Assembly (NCBI RefSeq): GCF_963583255.1
Contig: NC_084805.1
Coordinates: forward strand, 11,214,827-11,278,826
DNA length: 64,000 bases
Reading direction: 5' to 3'
Source of the DNA: Pyrus communis
Taxonomy: Eukaryota > Streptophyta > Magnoliopsida > Rosales > Rosaceae
How positions within the stretch are numbered: position 1 is the stretch's first letter; each line of letters begins with the position of its first letter. Made by a program: the position numbers and the translations under genes. The notes beneath the pieces are model-generated. The model was not told the DNA's origin, did no database searches, and was given only the letters and a program-made list of their open reading frames with translations. Positions 23,014 to 34,300 of the stretch are shown in pieces.

Positions 23014-26000
23014 TTAAAACTTCGTACAAGCTTGTTCAGTTTGATCATCAGAATTCCCCTCATCATCCGAAGACTCTTCTTTCTGTTTCTCTTCCCCACC
23101 TGAATTTGTTTTCATCTTCTTCTCCTTTTTTCTCTGGTTTTTCTTTTGGCGTTTCAAACGCCTTTTTGCTGTCTTTTCTTCAGCCTCTCCCGGTCTTTCC
23201 TCCCTTCTCATACTGAATTCGGCCTCTTCTTTCCTTCTCTGATAGTCCGCGTCCATCCTAGCAATCCTGTCTTGCTCTTTCCGTCTCATTTGCTGATACT
23301 GTGGACGTACAACTTGGGGTGAGAAATAAGTTTACATGAAATTTAGCTGCCAGCTTAATGAGTCCAACAAATCATAACCAATCAAATATTCCAATGTCAC
23401 GAAAGCAGGTGTATGAAAAGAAAATTAATTTTTTCCGAACTTCAGATACTTATCTAATCGGTATCACTGATTCAACATCAAACTCGAACTCAAAATCATA
23501 GAGAAGAAAGCAGTTTCCGCTTGCACCTGGCTTCATTCTATTGCAGTGCGTACAAATCCGGGCACTTTCTTTCTCGTTGAGAAAGACGCTATTTCATTGC
23601 AGCAAGACAAACAAGACAATCCCGGGCATCTCTTGTCCCAAAGTTTAAACTTGAAAGTAGACAACACTGCATTCTAATGCATTGCTCAAGATCGAAGGTT
23701 TCTCTATCCCTACGCGTATAATAACAAGCTACAGCCTTTCAAAGAATACTACATTGTTTAGTCATAAATGATCCCCAAGTTCAAGCAGAAACACTAATTC
23801 AATGCAGAGAAAAGGGCAGAGATTCATTCATCCATAAGAAAAACAATTCTGCTAACTGAAGGATTAGAAGTCGTATTGCGGTCCACATGCAAAAATGACA
23901 AACAATCATTCATGCCTACCGCCAACATACATACCACGTATAAGAGAGCCACCATACTCCATATCCATTCTGTGTTCGGTGTTCCCACCAACTCCAATAT
24001 AACACTAAAGAGGAAAAATTGCTTTACTTCTTGGCAAAATCTCTTCAAAACTCAAACTAAAAAGACGGCCACAACACAGTTACCGTGCATGACTCTTATC
24101 AACACATTCTTCTACTTTTATGGTACAAAGTTGGCTCTAGTGTACGCATACACAATTCGACGAAGCTCATGCAATATAACCCCCTCAACATACTAACAAT
24201 CTAGCATTGAGTCTGACTATCATAAAGAAAGGCTTGCTCAATCCCAAAATTGAAAATCCCTAATACCCAATAAGCTCATATACCACGCTATCGAAATTGA
24301 ATTCCAATTTTGTTTTTCTGCTAATGGTAAGTGACCAAACTCTTGCCATGGGCATATAAGCCCAACAAGTCAATTCAAATTTGATTATTCATAATTTTGT
24401 GAAGAATCAAACAGAAGGCAGCAGCCTCTAATTACTGTACCACTCATGTCCTAGCTAGGGGTGGGCAAACAGGCGTCTAGGACCCACGGGGCGGGGTGGG
24501 TTCAGCCGGTTCGGGACGGGTACAAATTTTGTAAACTCAAAATGGGGCGGGCGGGACAGGTCTATATAATCGGCAGGGCGGGGCGAATCCCAAATCTCTG
24601 AAAAGAGGTTCCCCGACCCGGACCGTTTCCCCTTTCTATAATTCCATTAGTGCATTCAGCATCCTTGTTTCTATATTATCCTCTAACTTCCACAGGTTCT
24701 CTCCGAAGACGAACGCACTTGCAACTGCACCGCCCTTGAGCTCTCGCTGAAGTCGCTCAGATCTCGCAATTTGTTGCTTCGCGCATCCGTAGGCGGTTGC
24801 CTCTTCTTCTCCTCCTGTAAGTCCTCCGCTGCCGCCTTCTTCTTCTCCTCTTTCTGCTGCTTCAAATTTCAGTAGTCCAGGCTCCTACTTCTCTTCTTCT
24901 CGGTATCTAATTTCAGTTTAATCTTGAATTCGAATTTTGGGATTTAGGAATTAGGGATTCAGTTAATTTGCTTGAAAAATTCATCAAATGTTGGGGATTT
25001 AGCTTAATTAGGGATTCAGTTTTATTTTATTTTTTGATGAATTCGAAATTGTATTTGAATATTTTTTTTTATTAATTTGTTCTATTTGGGGATTTTGGTT
25101 GGGGCATGAGAAATGCTAAATGCTGGATTTTTTTTGGGAAGCAGATTGTGTGCATATGTATATACCTTATCGAATTGCAGAAAAGCTTTACACGGGGAGC
25201 CGTAGGATCTAGGGCTGGGCACGGGCCGGGCCGGGCCCAATTTTGAAGGGACCGGACCGGACCTAGGTTCAAAGAGAACGGGGCGGGCCGGGCCGGGGAT
25301 TACATTTTCTAATATAAGAACCAGACATTACCGGGCCTGGTTGAAACAGGCCGGTTCGAGCCGGGTCCACGGGTCCTTTATTTTTTTTTATTTGGTTGTT
25401 TGAAAAAAAAAAAAAAATTGTACGGGTCCACGGGTCCTTCTCTCTCTTCAACCGCACCGCCGTGTCCTCCAGTTCCAGCAGCGCCTGCTGCTCTCTCGGT
25501 GCCCCTTCGAAAGTGCTCCCAACGAAAAACGAAAACGGCGTCGGAAACAGGTTCCGTCGCAGGTCCTGCACATCCTTCTCCGGCTTCCCGCCCAACCGAT
25601 TTGACAACCGAATCACATCCTTCATATACGACTCGACCTCGCTGGCCAACGCCTCCAGGTCCTCCTCGCCGTCGTTCGACGGCCGGTCTTTTAGCCATTG
25701 GACCTCCGCCACCAGGTAAGGTTTGGTACGGACGAGGTCAGTGACCCGGAACCGCTCCTGGCCTTTGCAGATGAGGAAGAACCGGTCATCGACGAGGCGC
25801 TCGTGCTTGACGACCTCACCGACGCAGCCAACGTCGGCGGTGCCGGAGACGGCATCATTGTAGATAACCCCGAATCGGAGATCGGTCTGGAGGAGGGAGT
25901 GCATCATGATACGGTAGCGGAACTCGAAGATCTGGAGGGGGAGGATGGCGCCGGGGAAGAGGACGAGGGGGAGGGGGAAGATGGGGAGCTCGAGCGAGGT

Positions 26001-26929
26001 CTGAGACGAGAGAGGAGAGGAGATTTGGGGAGTGAGGTGTCGACTGTGGGAGTCTGGCAGGCAGAGTCTGAGACTCTTACTTGAGTGCGATCAGATTAAA
26101 CCAACGGATCAGATTAAATCTCAAATTTTTGGAAGGTGGAAACGGTTCGGGTCGGGGACCCGTTTCCTCAGCAATTAAGACCCGTCCCGCCCCGCAAATG
26201 ACATGGACCCGCCCCGCCCCGCCCCGTTTCAGGATTTTAAAAACAGGATCCGCCCCGTACCCGCCCCGAATCGCTCGGACCCGCCCCTACCCGCGGGTCC
26301 AGGCGACGTTTGCCCAGCCCTAGTAGGATCTGTAAGAAACGGGCCGGGTTAGGTCCGGTTCCAATTTCGAAAATATGACAATCCGTCCTGCCCCGGCCCG
26401 TTTTATTTTCATACAGTTCCAGTCCGGTTCCTCCAAATTTGGACCCGGCCCAATCCGTGCCTACCCCTAGTTCTAGCTCCAGCTATCTAAGTTCATAATA
26501 CCCTAACTTCTACAGACAACCGAACACAAGCCCTATATCCTCTCTCAATCTACTCCAATTTATACAGTAATTTACTCAAATAAGCATCAATATCCAATAA
26601 TTACAATCACAAGGAAAATCAAGGTCACCATTGTAATAATGCATCCGCGTATCATACCTGATGGAAGTCTCCAGAGCCGAATCGGCGGAGCTACCGGAGG
26701 TGTTACTGACGCGAACCGGGAAATTTTCGAGAATCCTCCGGAGCTTGATCTTGAGGTCATCTTCCTCCTCCTTGAACACAGGCGGCGTATACTCCACAAG
26801 CGTCGTCGAACCAGCTGCACTCGGTGGCCTAGACGGTAGCATTAGTTTCCTGTCAGGCCCCTGGGCTTGTTTCCTCTCCGGCCCCGCCACCAGTTGCATG
26901 TCCCCGTCTTTGGGTCTGCCCAACAACAT
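23014..26929 (-). CDS. PRKRIP1 homologue (splicing-associated), frameshifted exon 1, large intron
   Basis: Small nuclear, Lys/Glu-rich protein. The animal homologue PRKRIP1 is a component of late spliceosomes. Exon 1 (26658-26929) reads MLLGRPKDGD.., LMLPSRPPSA, LVEYTPP and FPVRVSNTSGSSA. Exon 2 (23014-23298) reads YQQMRRKEQDRIARMD.., TAKRRLKRQKKNQRKKEKK and an acidic SSDDEGNSDD tail. The donor CAG|GTATGA (26658/26657) and acceptor CCACAG|TAT (23298) would join DFHQ to YQQM exactly as in other plants. However, exon 1 is 272 nt instead of a multiple of three: about one base is missing near 26676-26684, so GSGDFHQ is read only in another frame. With the base the product would be about 185 aa. 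The 3.36-kb intron holds nested transposons. It is either a real lesion or a sequence error. Confidence 0.85.
23299..24447. other. Proximal part of the PRKRIP1 intron
   Basis: AT-rich intronic sequence between exon 2 and the outer hAT-like insertion. No gene seen. Confidence 0.5.
25210..26322. mobile_element. Inner hAT-like element carrying a LON-domain gene fragment (Pack-type)
   Basis: A 1113-bp element with termini TAGGGCTGGGCA at both ends (inverted) and a perfect 8-bp TSD GTAGGATC (25202-25209, 26323-26330). Its left subterminal sequence matches the right end of the outer element and vice versa, so it is inserted in inverted orientation relative to the outer one. Between the GC-rich ends it carries about 650 bp of host-gene coding sequence. 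Confidence 0.8.
25437..26085 (-). pseudogene. Captured fragment of a LON N-terminal-domain (plastid-type) gene
   Basis: An open minus-strand frame begins after a TGA at about 26088. It reads LELPIFPLPLVLFPGAI, IFEFRYRIMMHSLLQTDLRF, VGCVGEVVKHERLVDDRFFL, YMKDVIRLSNRLGGKPEKDV and FFVGSTFEGAPREQQALLEL, ending at RLKREK, where transposon sequence takes over (25437). This is nearly the whole LON substrate-binding N-domain of the short plant proteins related to At1g75460/At1g19740. It lacks an initiator Met, a complete transit peptide and the normal C-terminus. The reading frame itself is undamaged, so capture may be recent or the donor gene may still be close in sequence. Translation in this context is not supported. 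Confidence 0.85.
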
Positions 26930-28049
26930 GTCGTGCAAGAGAAGCCCTACTTCAGGATTCGGAGGTGTGGAGTTTAGTATAGGAATTTGGGGGATTCGAG
27001 ACTAGAAGAACCCTAATGGCGGAAACAGTGTCGTAATTTTGGGGTTTAATTTAGGGAGGATTTTTCTTCACGACATATGAAATTGTGGCATTTAGTTAAT
27101 TTTCTGCACTTAATCATTTTGCGACTTGTCATTTAGTTAATTTTCACATTAAATGTTACTTTTTAAATTTAAATAAAATTAATCAAGATTAAGTGAAAGC
27201 TTAGCATTTCTCATTTTGAAATTGTGGCATGGTCAAAATGGAATTGAAAAAGATTTCAAAGAATGATCCAAATTTATGTGTAGTTAATTAAAATTTTTAA
27301 ATATTTTTTAAGAGTATACAAATTTAGGTACATGGTGTGAATCAAAGCCACTTGCGGGGCCCTTTCTTAGACTTATAGGGTATCTCGAATGGGTTAGTAG
27401 TGATGGTGATATAGTAACGAGACAAGACAATGAACTTCCGTTGGTACTTAACTATCGATATTTGTCTTACTTTAGGTCCACGAATTTGTCTTTCTTCAGG
27501 GTCTTGTACTTCGGAAGCAAGAACTCCATACAGACTGCCACTTGAATATATCCAGTTTTCTTTTTCGTCTTTCAAGATTTGTTCATTCTTATACTTTCAC
27601 CATGACTTTACTAATCTTTGTAGGAATCATACTGTCGTCGCGATTTATTGATCAATCGAGAAGTTTCGCTACCTCTACATCGCACAAAACGTCTTCTCGA
27701 CATGTTCGAACCAAGCTTCAGCTAGTTCATGATCTCCATGTCATAGAAGTATTCTCGCTTGAAGACCAGTGGTGATATCCAAAGCATTCTTCCGAGAATG
27801 GCAGAAAGCCGTTTGGACGGCGTTGGCGATAGCCGCTCCGAGTTGCCCAAATCAAGAAAAGCTAGCATGGTACATGCTCAGCAAGGTGGCATAGTTCTAC
27901 ATTTGACACCAAGAATGACTAGCGCATAATATCACGTGTGTGATGATTGCAAGACTGCCTAAACCTATGTTTTGATACTAAACTAACACACTCTGATTCG
28001 AAAAGTCCACCTGGACATCCAAATCAATGTGTGTTGGTCAACACTTGAA
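26930..28049. other. Upstream of PRKRIP1 and degenerate sequence
   Basis: 26930-27060 is the presumed PRKRIP1 leader. 27340-28049 contains a minus-strand 77-codon frame (27342-27575) and stretches resembling retroelement internal sequence, but nothing I can name. Confidence 0.35.
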
Positions 28050-30065
28050 AAGTAATGAAGGCATAAGTGAATGTGATAAGAAAAAGTGCGAATAAATTAA
28101 AACCTAAAGGTCTAGAATTAATTTAACTAATAGTGAGTCGGCAATAGCAGGAGGAACCCTTATTATACATGTGATGTCAAAGCATAAGTAGTCAAACAGT
28201 AAAGTGAGGAATGTTTGTACATGAAGAAAACACTTCCTATGTTAACATCAGTGAATGTCATTGTTGCCAATAATCCTCGTCGCCGCAAGAGTACCATCAC
28301 TAAGTTGTGGAGAGGCGAAAACAAAGGTGAGTGGACCGAAAAGTGAAGTTTGGTAAAAATCGTTGTTTTCGTAAAAGTTGTAACCCTTCGTTGAAAAACA
28401 AGTATAGTTTCCCAAACTAACTTATTATTCAAAAGTATATTGTATAGTACCCAATAGATGCAGTAATAAAAGAATACGGGTACGAAACATTAAAAGCAAT
28501 AGTGATAACATATTATCATTGCACATCAGGTCATGTAAGCACACAAATCATGCATAAAGTTACTACACAAATAGGCTGGGTGTATAATTTACATTCTAAT
28601 ACTATAATCACGTGAAGCTGGCGCTAAACGCTCACATACAAGTCTTAGTTGCCTAATGCAAAACTAGAGGCAGGCTAACACCTACTCTAGATCCAAAGTG
28701 AATGTAAACGGTGCATGTGAACATACACATGAAGCTAGTCCTGGCCTACACAGTACAACTAAAAGTGACACCATGCATACATTTTAAAATGAGTAGATAA
28801 ATGAGAAGTGTATACATGCGATAGTTTATACTCACAAAATAATAATAAAATAACCAAGTGTAGGTAATTATTATTTTCTAAGTTAAACATGACATGTCAC
28901 ACAAATAAACACAAGCACAAGTACAAAAACTAATATAATAATAATAAAAATACTTTTGAAGAAAAGATCCACTCACAGTTACATTGTGGGGTCATAGTTG
29001 CCTTGCCTAGCTTACCCTTGGCATAAGTTTCTCTTAAATGAGAAATTACCGTACTGATTAATACTTTAATAGTAATGCAAAGAACCTAACTTTTTCCCTC
29101 TGTTTGCATGTTTTGGGAATTAAAAGTGGTTGGAACGTGATTGGCATGATGTCACGTGACAAGACGTGTCACCATGCGGCGATCGGAGCCGCCACGCGCT
29201 GCTATGTGTAGGTCAAAGTCAGGCGAGTGTGCAAACATGCACCCGAGATGTAATATTTTGTCACTGGAGTAAATATTTCCTCATCGAGTAATATTTCACC
29301 GCCAGGCGCAATATTCCATCACAGTAACAATAACGTTAATTGTGACGTGAAGGGTTATAGTTAACGGAATTTACATTGGTTTGGTGGTATATGTTGACGT
29401 TGTTAATGTCATTAGGAACATTTTGTCAAGATTGATGAAATATTTTGCCTTCTTCTCTGGTGAGTCTAATTGTTGAGGCTGCTGTGCACCGGAGGGAATC
29501 TCGCCAAATTTAAATTTTTTGCCTGGAAAAATCACAGAAGTATATCAGAGCCATTTTTCAACCAAAGTTCACATAAAATATAGGGTTGTGATTTTCACAC
29601 ACCCTTAACTACTTTTCCCACACCCTTCCATATTTTTTAATACTTAATTAGTATCCTACTATTTAATCTTCCATATATGCCGCTTCCTATTTAATCTTTC
29701 ATTAATTACCATAAAAAAGTAGGAAGGGTATACATGGAAGATTAAATAGTAAGATATCAATTAAGTATTAAAAAATAGAGAAGGATGTGGAAAAAGTAGT
29801 TAAGGATGTGTGAAAACCACAACCCTAAAATATATGGAAATGAAGCTATGGAGTTGATCACGAATATGCCTAATTTGAGGTCATAAACTAGCCAGAGGTG
29901 ACTGGAAAATGGTCGAAAAACCATGGCCTGATTGGTTTCCTTCTCATCCGCCACATATTCAAGCATTCAAAGCTCGAATCTGAGTCTGGGGGTGGTAAGG
30001 AGTTTGTCGGGGTTGGTAATCTCGTTCAGTTCGACCCCCATTGCCTTGGATATATTAATTTGGGT
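28050..30065. mobile_element. Degenerate LTR, relative of 6643-8892
   Basis: Collinear weak similarity to the solo LTR: ..ggctgggtgtata.., cacgtgaagctgg, acaagtc..ctaatg..ggcaggct, gatccaaag, gtgaacatacac.tgaag, then decayed aatattcc words (29250-29330). The ends are not resolved. A MITE is inserted at 29583-29825. A T-rich tract follows at 30083-30150. Confidence 0.55.
29583..29825. mobile_element. Foldback MITE, 9-bp TSD TAAAATATA
   Basis: A 243-bp near-perfect foldback with arms of about 110 bp. GGGTTGTGATTTTCACACAC.. is mirrored by ..GTGTGAAAACCACAACCC. It is flanked by perfect TAAAATATA (29574-29582, 29826-29834). A 9-bp AT-rich TSD suggests a Mutator-like MITE. It is much better preserved than the LTR it sits in. 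Confidence 0.85.
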
Positions 30066-31319
30066 GCGTTAGGCTAATCATTTTTCTTTTTTTCTCTTTT
30101 TTTTTTTTTGTTTTTTTTTTGTTTTTTGTTTTTTGTTTTTTTTTTTTTTTGCATCTCTTCAATTTATTTTAAACTTAATGTTCTTTGATTATTGAATGTT
30201 AATGCATAATGAAGTTTTATAACAAACTTTATTGCACGTGTGACATAATCTTATTAGGTGTTGAGTCCTACATATGTTTTAGGAGACGACCTATAAGTTC
30301 TAGGGAGAAGAGATAGTACACAAGTCAAAGTGGAATAAATTTTTGAGTTTAGGGAGTAAACGGTAAAGTGATGATTTTTGAGTTATATGGGACAAAATGA
30401 GATCAAACTAGAGTTCCAAGGAGCGTAGCAAAAAATAAGCCTTTTTCTTTTATCAAAGTCACTTTTAGTTTGCTCGTCCAACAAATCCCTTTAGAGCAAC
30501 ACCATTGTTGCTTATTGCCTAGGGGGATAAGGCAACCCAATCCACTCCCCCCTCCCCAAAACACTCCAGCCCCTTCGAGCAATTGGGTTCAAGGAGAGCC
30601 CGATGGAGAAGTTGGGCAATAATCACCTTGCCTAGCGTCCTGTCTGTGTGACGCAAGACTGACGTTATCATGATTTCAGCCATAATTTAAATTATTAAAA
30701 AAATATTAAAAAACAATAAAAAATATTAAAAATTATTAAAAATTATAATTTTTTTTCTATAAACACCTAAATGTGTTCTTCCACTTTACACTATATTTCA
30801 ATATATTCAAATATTTAAACCAATATTTTATTATTATCTGAAATTAAAAATAAAGTTATCTTTTATTATTTTATAAAGCAAAAAATGCTAATATTTTAAT
30901 ACAAATTGCTTGGATTATTCAGTTTAAGACTGGAGATGTACTTGGACAATTATTATTCATTACAAACAGTTACTATTTATTTAAAGAGATTGAGTTGCCT
31001 ATTGCTCCGAGAATCTTAGTACAGAGAAATTACAATCCAAACTCACAATTCAAAATGCAGGTCCGGCCCAATGCGAGAATTGATCGAAACTTGGGTCGTA
31101 AGCGCAAAGGAAACTCAAGTAGTCGTTGTTTCTACGTTCGCTTCCTGCCATCTGAAAATTCTGAACTCTTTCGAAGAGAAGTGGGAGAGAGAGAGAGAGC
31201 TGGTGGTAAGTACAGAGATTTTGTAGATCCGCAAAGAGGAGGTGCATAGAATTCCAAGCGAAGAAGCACAGAGGAATCAGGAGAGAGAGATAGGGGGGGA
31301 GAGAGAGAGAGAGAGGAAG
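30066..31319. other. Upstream region of UNC-50, with GA microsatellites
   Basis: T-rich (30083-30150) then AT-rich sequence. The leader has (GA)n tracts at 31187-31198 and 31281-31315 immediately before the ATG. No gene seen. Confidence 0.5.
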
Positions 31320-34300
31320 ATGTTGCCGACAACGTCGAGAGGGCGGTCGTCGTCCTCTTCATCTCGGACGAACCCCATGCCCATTCAGTACCTTCGGCGA
31401 ATAATCAAGGTGCTTTCTTCGTCTTTAATTGTCTGGGCTTATACTTTTAGATCTGATCTGCGTACTAATTTGCTGCTTAAGCATTTCATAATTTGTGGGT
31501 TGGATCTAATTCGACGAATAATGTTGTAAAAACTCTGAATTCTGGAAGAATTAGTGCCTTTGATTGCTCTGGAATCTGGATGTGCGGCCGAATTTTGGGT
31601 TCTTTTTTGGTTTTCAAGTGGGTTCGGGTTGTTGGTTGCTTAGAGGTTGTTAGGTAGGTGCTTTTATGGATTTAATCCTCATTTGTAATCAGTTGTTTGA
31701 GCGGCTGGTAAGGTTTGTCGACATCGGTCTCGGAAGACTTTGAGAGTTCTTTGTTCAGTTGAATGTGGAGAACATCACATTTTTAGATGGGGAAGGTATT
31801 TTAGGGGAATGTGGTGCATTTGAGCTAGTTTCACGTGGAGAAGTTGCCCTAGGTTAAAACAGTGTGACTTTGGTATTCTTTTTTAAAAGAGATATCGGAG
31901 TGAAGTCGGTGTGATGCTTCGGTTCTGAAACATACAAAATGGCAAAACTAAAGTTTACACTGATGTTGCGAAATGGCTTAAGAAAGTAAGAGAACAGAGG
32001 AACTTTCCACCATGATGGGTTCAGAGCAACAATATAGAGATCCAGTAACTTAGCATTTTGGATAAAGCGGCTGATAGACCAAATAAATGATTTTATATGT
32101 TATTACTGGGAGGGGGTTGGAGATCGCGTCTATATATCTAATTCAATCATACTTTGAGCCTTTCATTTGATGTAACCCACACAACTTGATGTAAGTTTTT
32201 AGGCTCATTTGGAATCCTGGTTTTACAGTGCCTGCACATTAATTGACACCCTGCTACATGTATATTAGTCTGCATTTTGTTAGGGCATCCAGATCTGCTA
32301 AATAAAGGCTGTGTACTGTGCAAATTACAAACTAAATATCAATTTTTGCAACCAAGAAGTTTTCTTGGATGTGAAGCAAATTGAACATGAGTCGATGTAT
32401 AATCATGTTATTTGGAATTCTAGTCCTATCTATTGCATAACCAGGTGTTGGGTATAGGTCTGAAATCTGGAGTTTTTTTCAGCACGTCTATGTCTGTTTT
32501 GTTGTCTCTTTGAAATCTCTTTTAACTTTGGTTCTGGAAGCTAGAACATTTTCATCAGTAACAAGTTAGTATGCTACATCCAGTTTGTTATAATTTTGAT
32601 TTTGTAGGCATGTACCAATGATGTTTCTTTTGATTTTTGTTGGTTTTTTAGTGGCAACAAATGGATGTTGAATATACTTTTTGGCAAATGCTTCACCTAT
32701 GCACCTCACCGAAAGTTGTGTAAGTATTCACCTTTCCAGATCATCAGTATCCTCATTACTGTTGTGTTTTGTTGCTCATGATTTCCTTAATAATGAGTTT
32801 TGTATCTTGCATGTGGAACTGTGCGACTGATGCAGCTATCAGCACACTAAATATCACAAGCGTAAGTCCCTTTTCCATGAAAAATAAGAAGCAGATAATT
32901 TCTTTCCTTTTCCTTTTCTTTTGGAAAATATTCATAAGGTTGGCTTCTCCAAATTTTTTGATTTATTTGTGTGCCTTTGAAGTGATTACATGTCAAAATT
33001 GTGAAATATTTCTGCTACATCTGACGCAATTGAAAATTGGTTTAATTTCCTTTTGGTCTCAGAAACTAAGAATCAATGGGCACGCGATGATCCTGCTTTT
33101 GTTGTAATCTGCAGCGTTCTACTTGCAGTTGCAACTCTGGCTTATTGTGCTGCGTAAGTTTACCGTTCACTAATCCTACACTCTACATGTAATAGTTGCA
33201 TTTTGGATTTAGTTGTTCATCTGAATTTGATATTGCTTTGCCTCAAAAGTTCTAGCCTAATTGCTGTTTATATTATTTATTTATTTTTATAGCTTTAGAC
33301 TGGTCTAAGAGTTCTGTGAGGAATCCTTTGTTGATTTATATATTATTTTTATTATTTCAGGTACGACCATAGTGCTGCACATGCTGTTTTTGTAGTTATT
33401 TCCGTTTTGCTTTTTCATTTTTTGTTCATCGGGATGCTTCTGGCTACATTTTGCTGGTAAGAACTAGTGCTCTCTAACACTAATGTGAACTCGTATTGTC
33501 CTATCCCTGAAATATGTTAGTTCTTAATTCTTATTCAGGCCCAATTGTTTCATGAAAAAATTTAAGGAACAGATAAGTTTTGTGGAACCAAATTTCTTGT
33601 GTTTTCTTACTCAATTTTTTAGATAAACAAAGCTATTTTCCATAGAAGTAGGAAAACATATTTGTTTGATATCACCTGTCGATGCCAAGCCACCTTGAGT
33701 TTCCTAGTCATTTAATCATTCAGTAAAAGGCTTCTATATAAGCTAATAGTGAGTATGAAATAATCTATCTAAAGGCAAAGATCATGTTAGAGAGTGAAAT
33801 GTTTGATGATTTCATATGTTTTGGTGTAAACTTGAATCTGGGTCTTTTATAAATAGCTAGTTGCTGGTAACAACACGTTATTAATTTCTCAAAAGTCCAA
33901 GAAGGAAACTAATATTTGGAGAACTTTTAAGTGTAAACATTTTAGTTCCGAGTCTCTTTTATAACTGTTTCAGTTCTCTGTCTCCTTCTGTATAGAGTTC
34001 TCAATCTTCATTCATACTTAACACCTCAGTGTGAAGTATTGCTCGTCTAATGGCAAAGTCCACTTCTCAATGTTCATGCAGGTTTTTGACTAATTCTTAC
34101 CTCCGTGAAGAGGCTCCGAATAGCCATGTTGTTGAGCAGCGTGTTGAATGGCGAGTCCATTATCCTTTATTTCCACTTTATTGGCAATATGATTGTTACT
34201 GAACAATTCAACTTAGTCTTTCTCCTGATCCTATATCATCAGCATGTACGTTCATGTGCATGTTATGTATGTGAATATGATTTTAGATTGATTGAATCTC

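Larger units (their letters stand above)
24456..26469. mobile_element. Outer hAT-like element in PRKRIP1 intron
   Basis: Termini TAGGGGTGGGCA (24456) and, inverted, TAGGGGTAGGCA (ending 26469). The flanks GTCCTAGC (24448-24455) and GTTCTAGC (26470-26477) match at 7 of 8 positions, fitting a hAT 8-bp TSD. GC-rich subterminal blocks of ggcgggg/ccgggcc type follow each end. It is interrupted by the inner relative (25210-26322). No transposase. The unique part 24600-25209 is CT-rich and looks like a 5' leader with a donor-like GGTATCTAATTTCAG, possibly captured gene sequence. Confidence 0.7.

Noticed and set aside
25396..26084. Plus-strand frames opposite the LON fragment
   Set aside because: Low-complexity antisense shadows of the GC-rich captured exon.
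24456..26322. Reading the crossed end similarity as one element 24456-26322 and another 25210-26469
   Set aside because: Those pairings give unrelated flanks, while inner-inner and outer-outer pairings give TSDs of 8/8 and 7/8. Inverted nesting explains the crossed similarity.
27342..27575. Minus-strand 77-codon frame near PRKRIP1
   Set aside because: Some resemblance to retroelement-like sequence but no motif that can be named.
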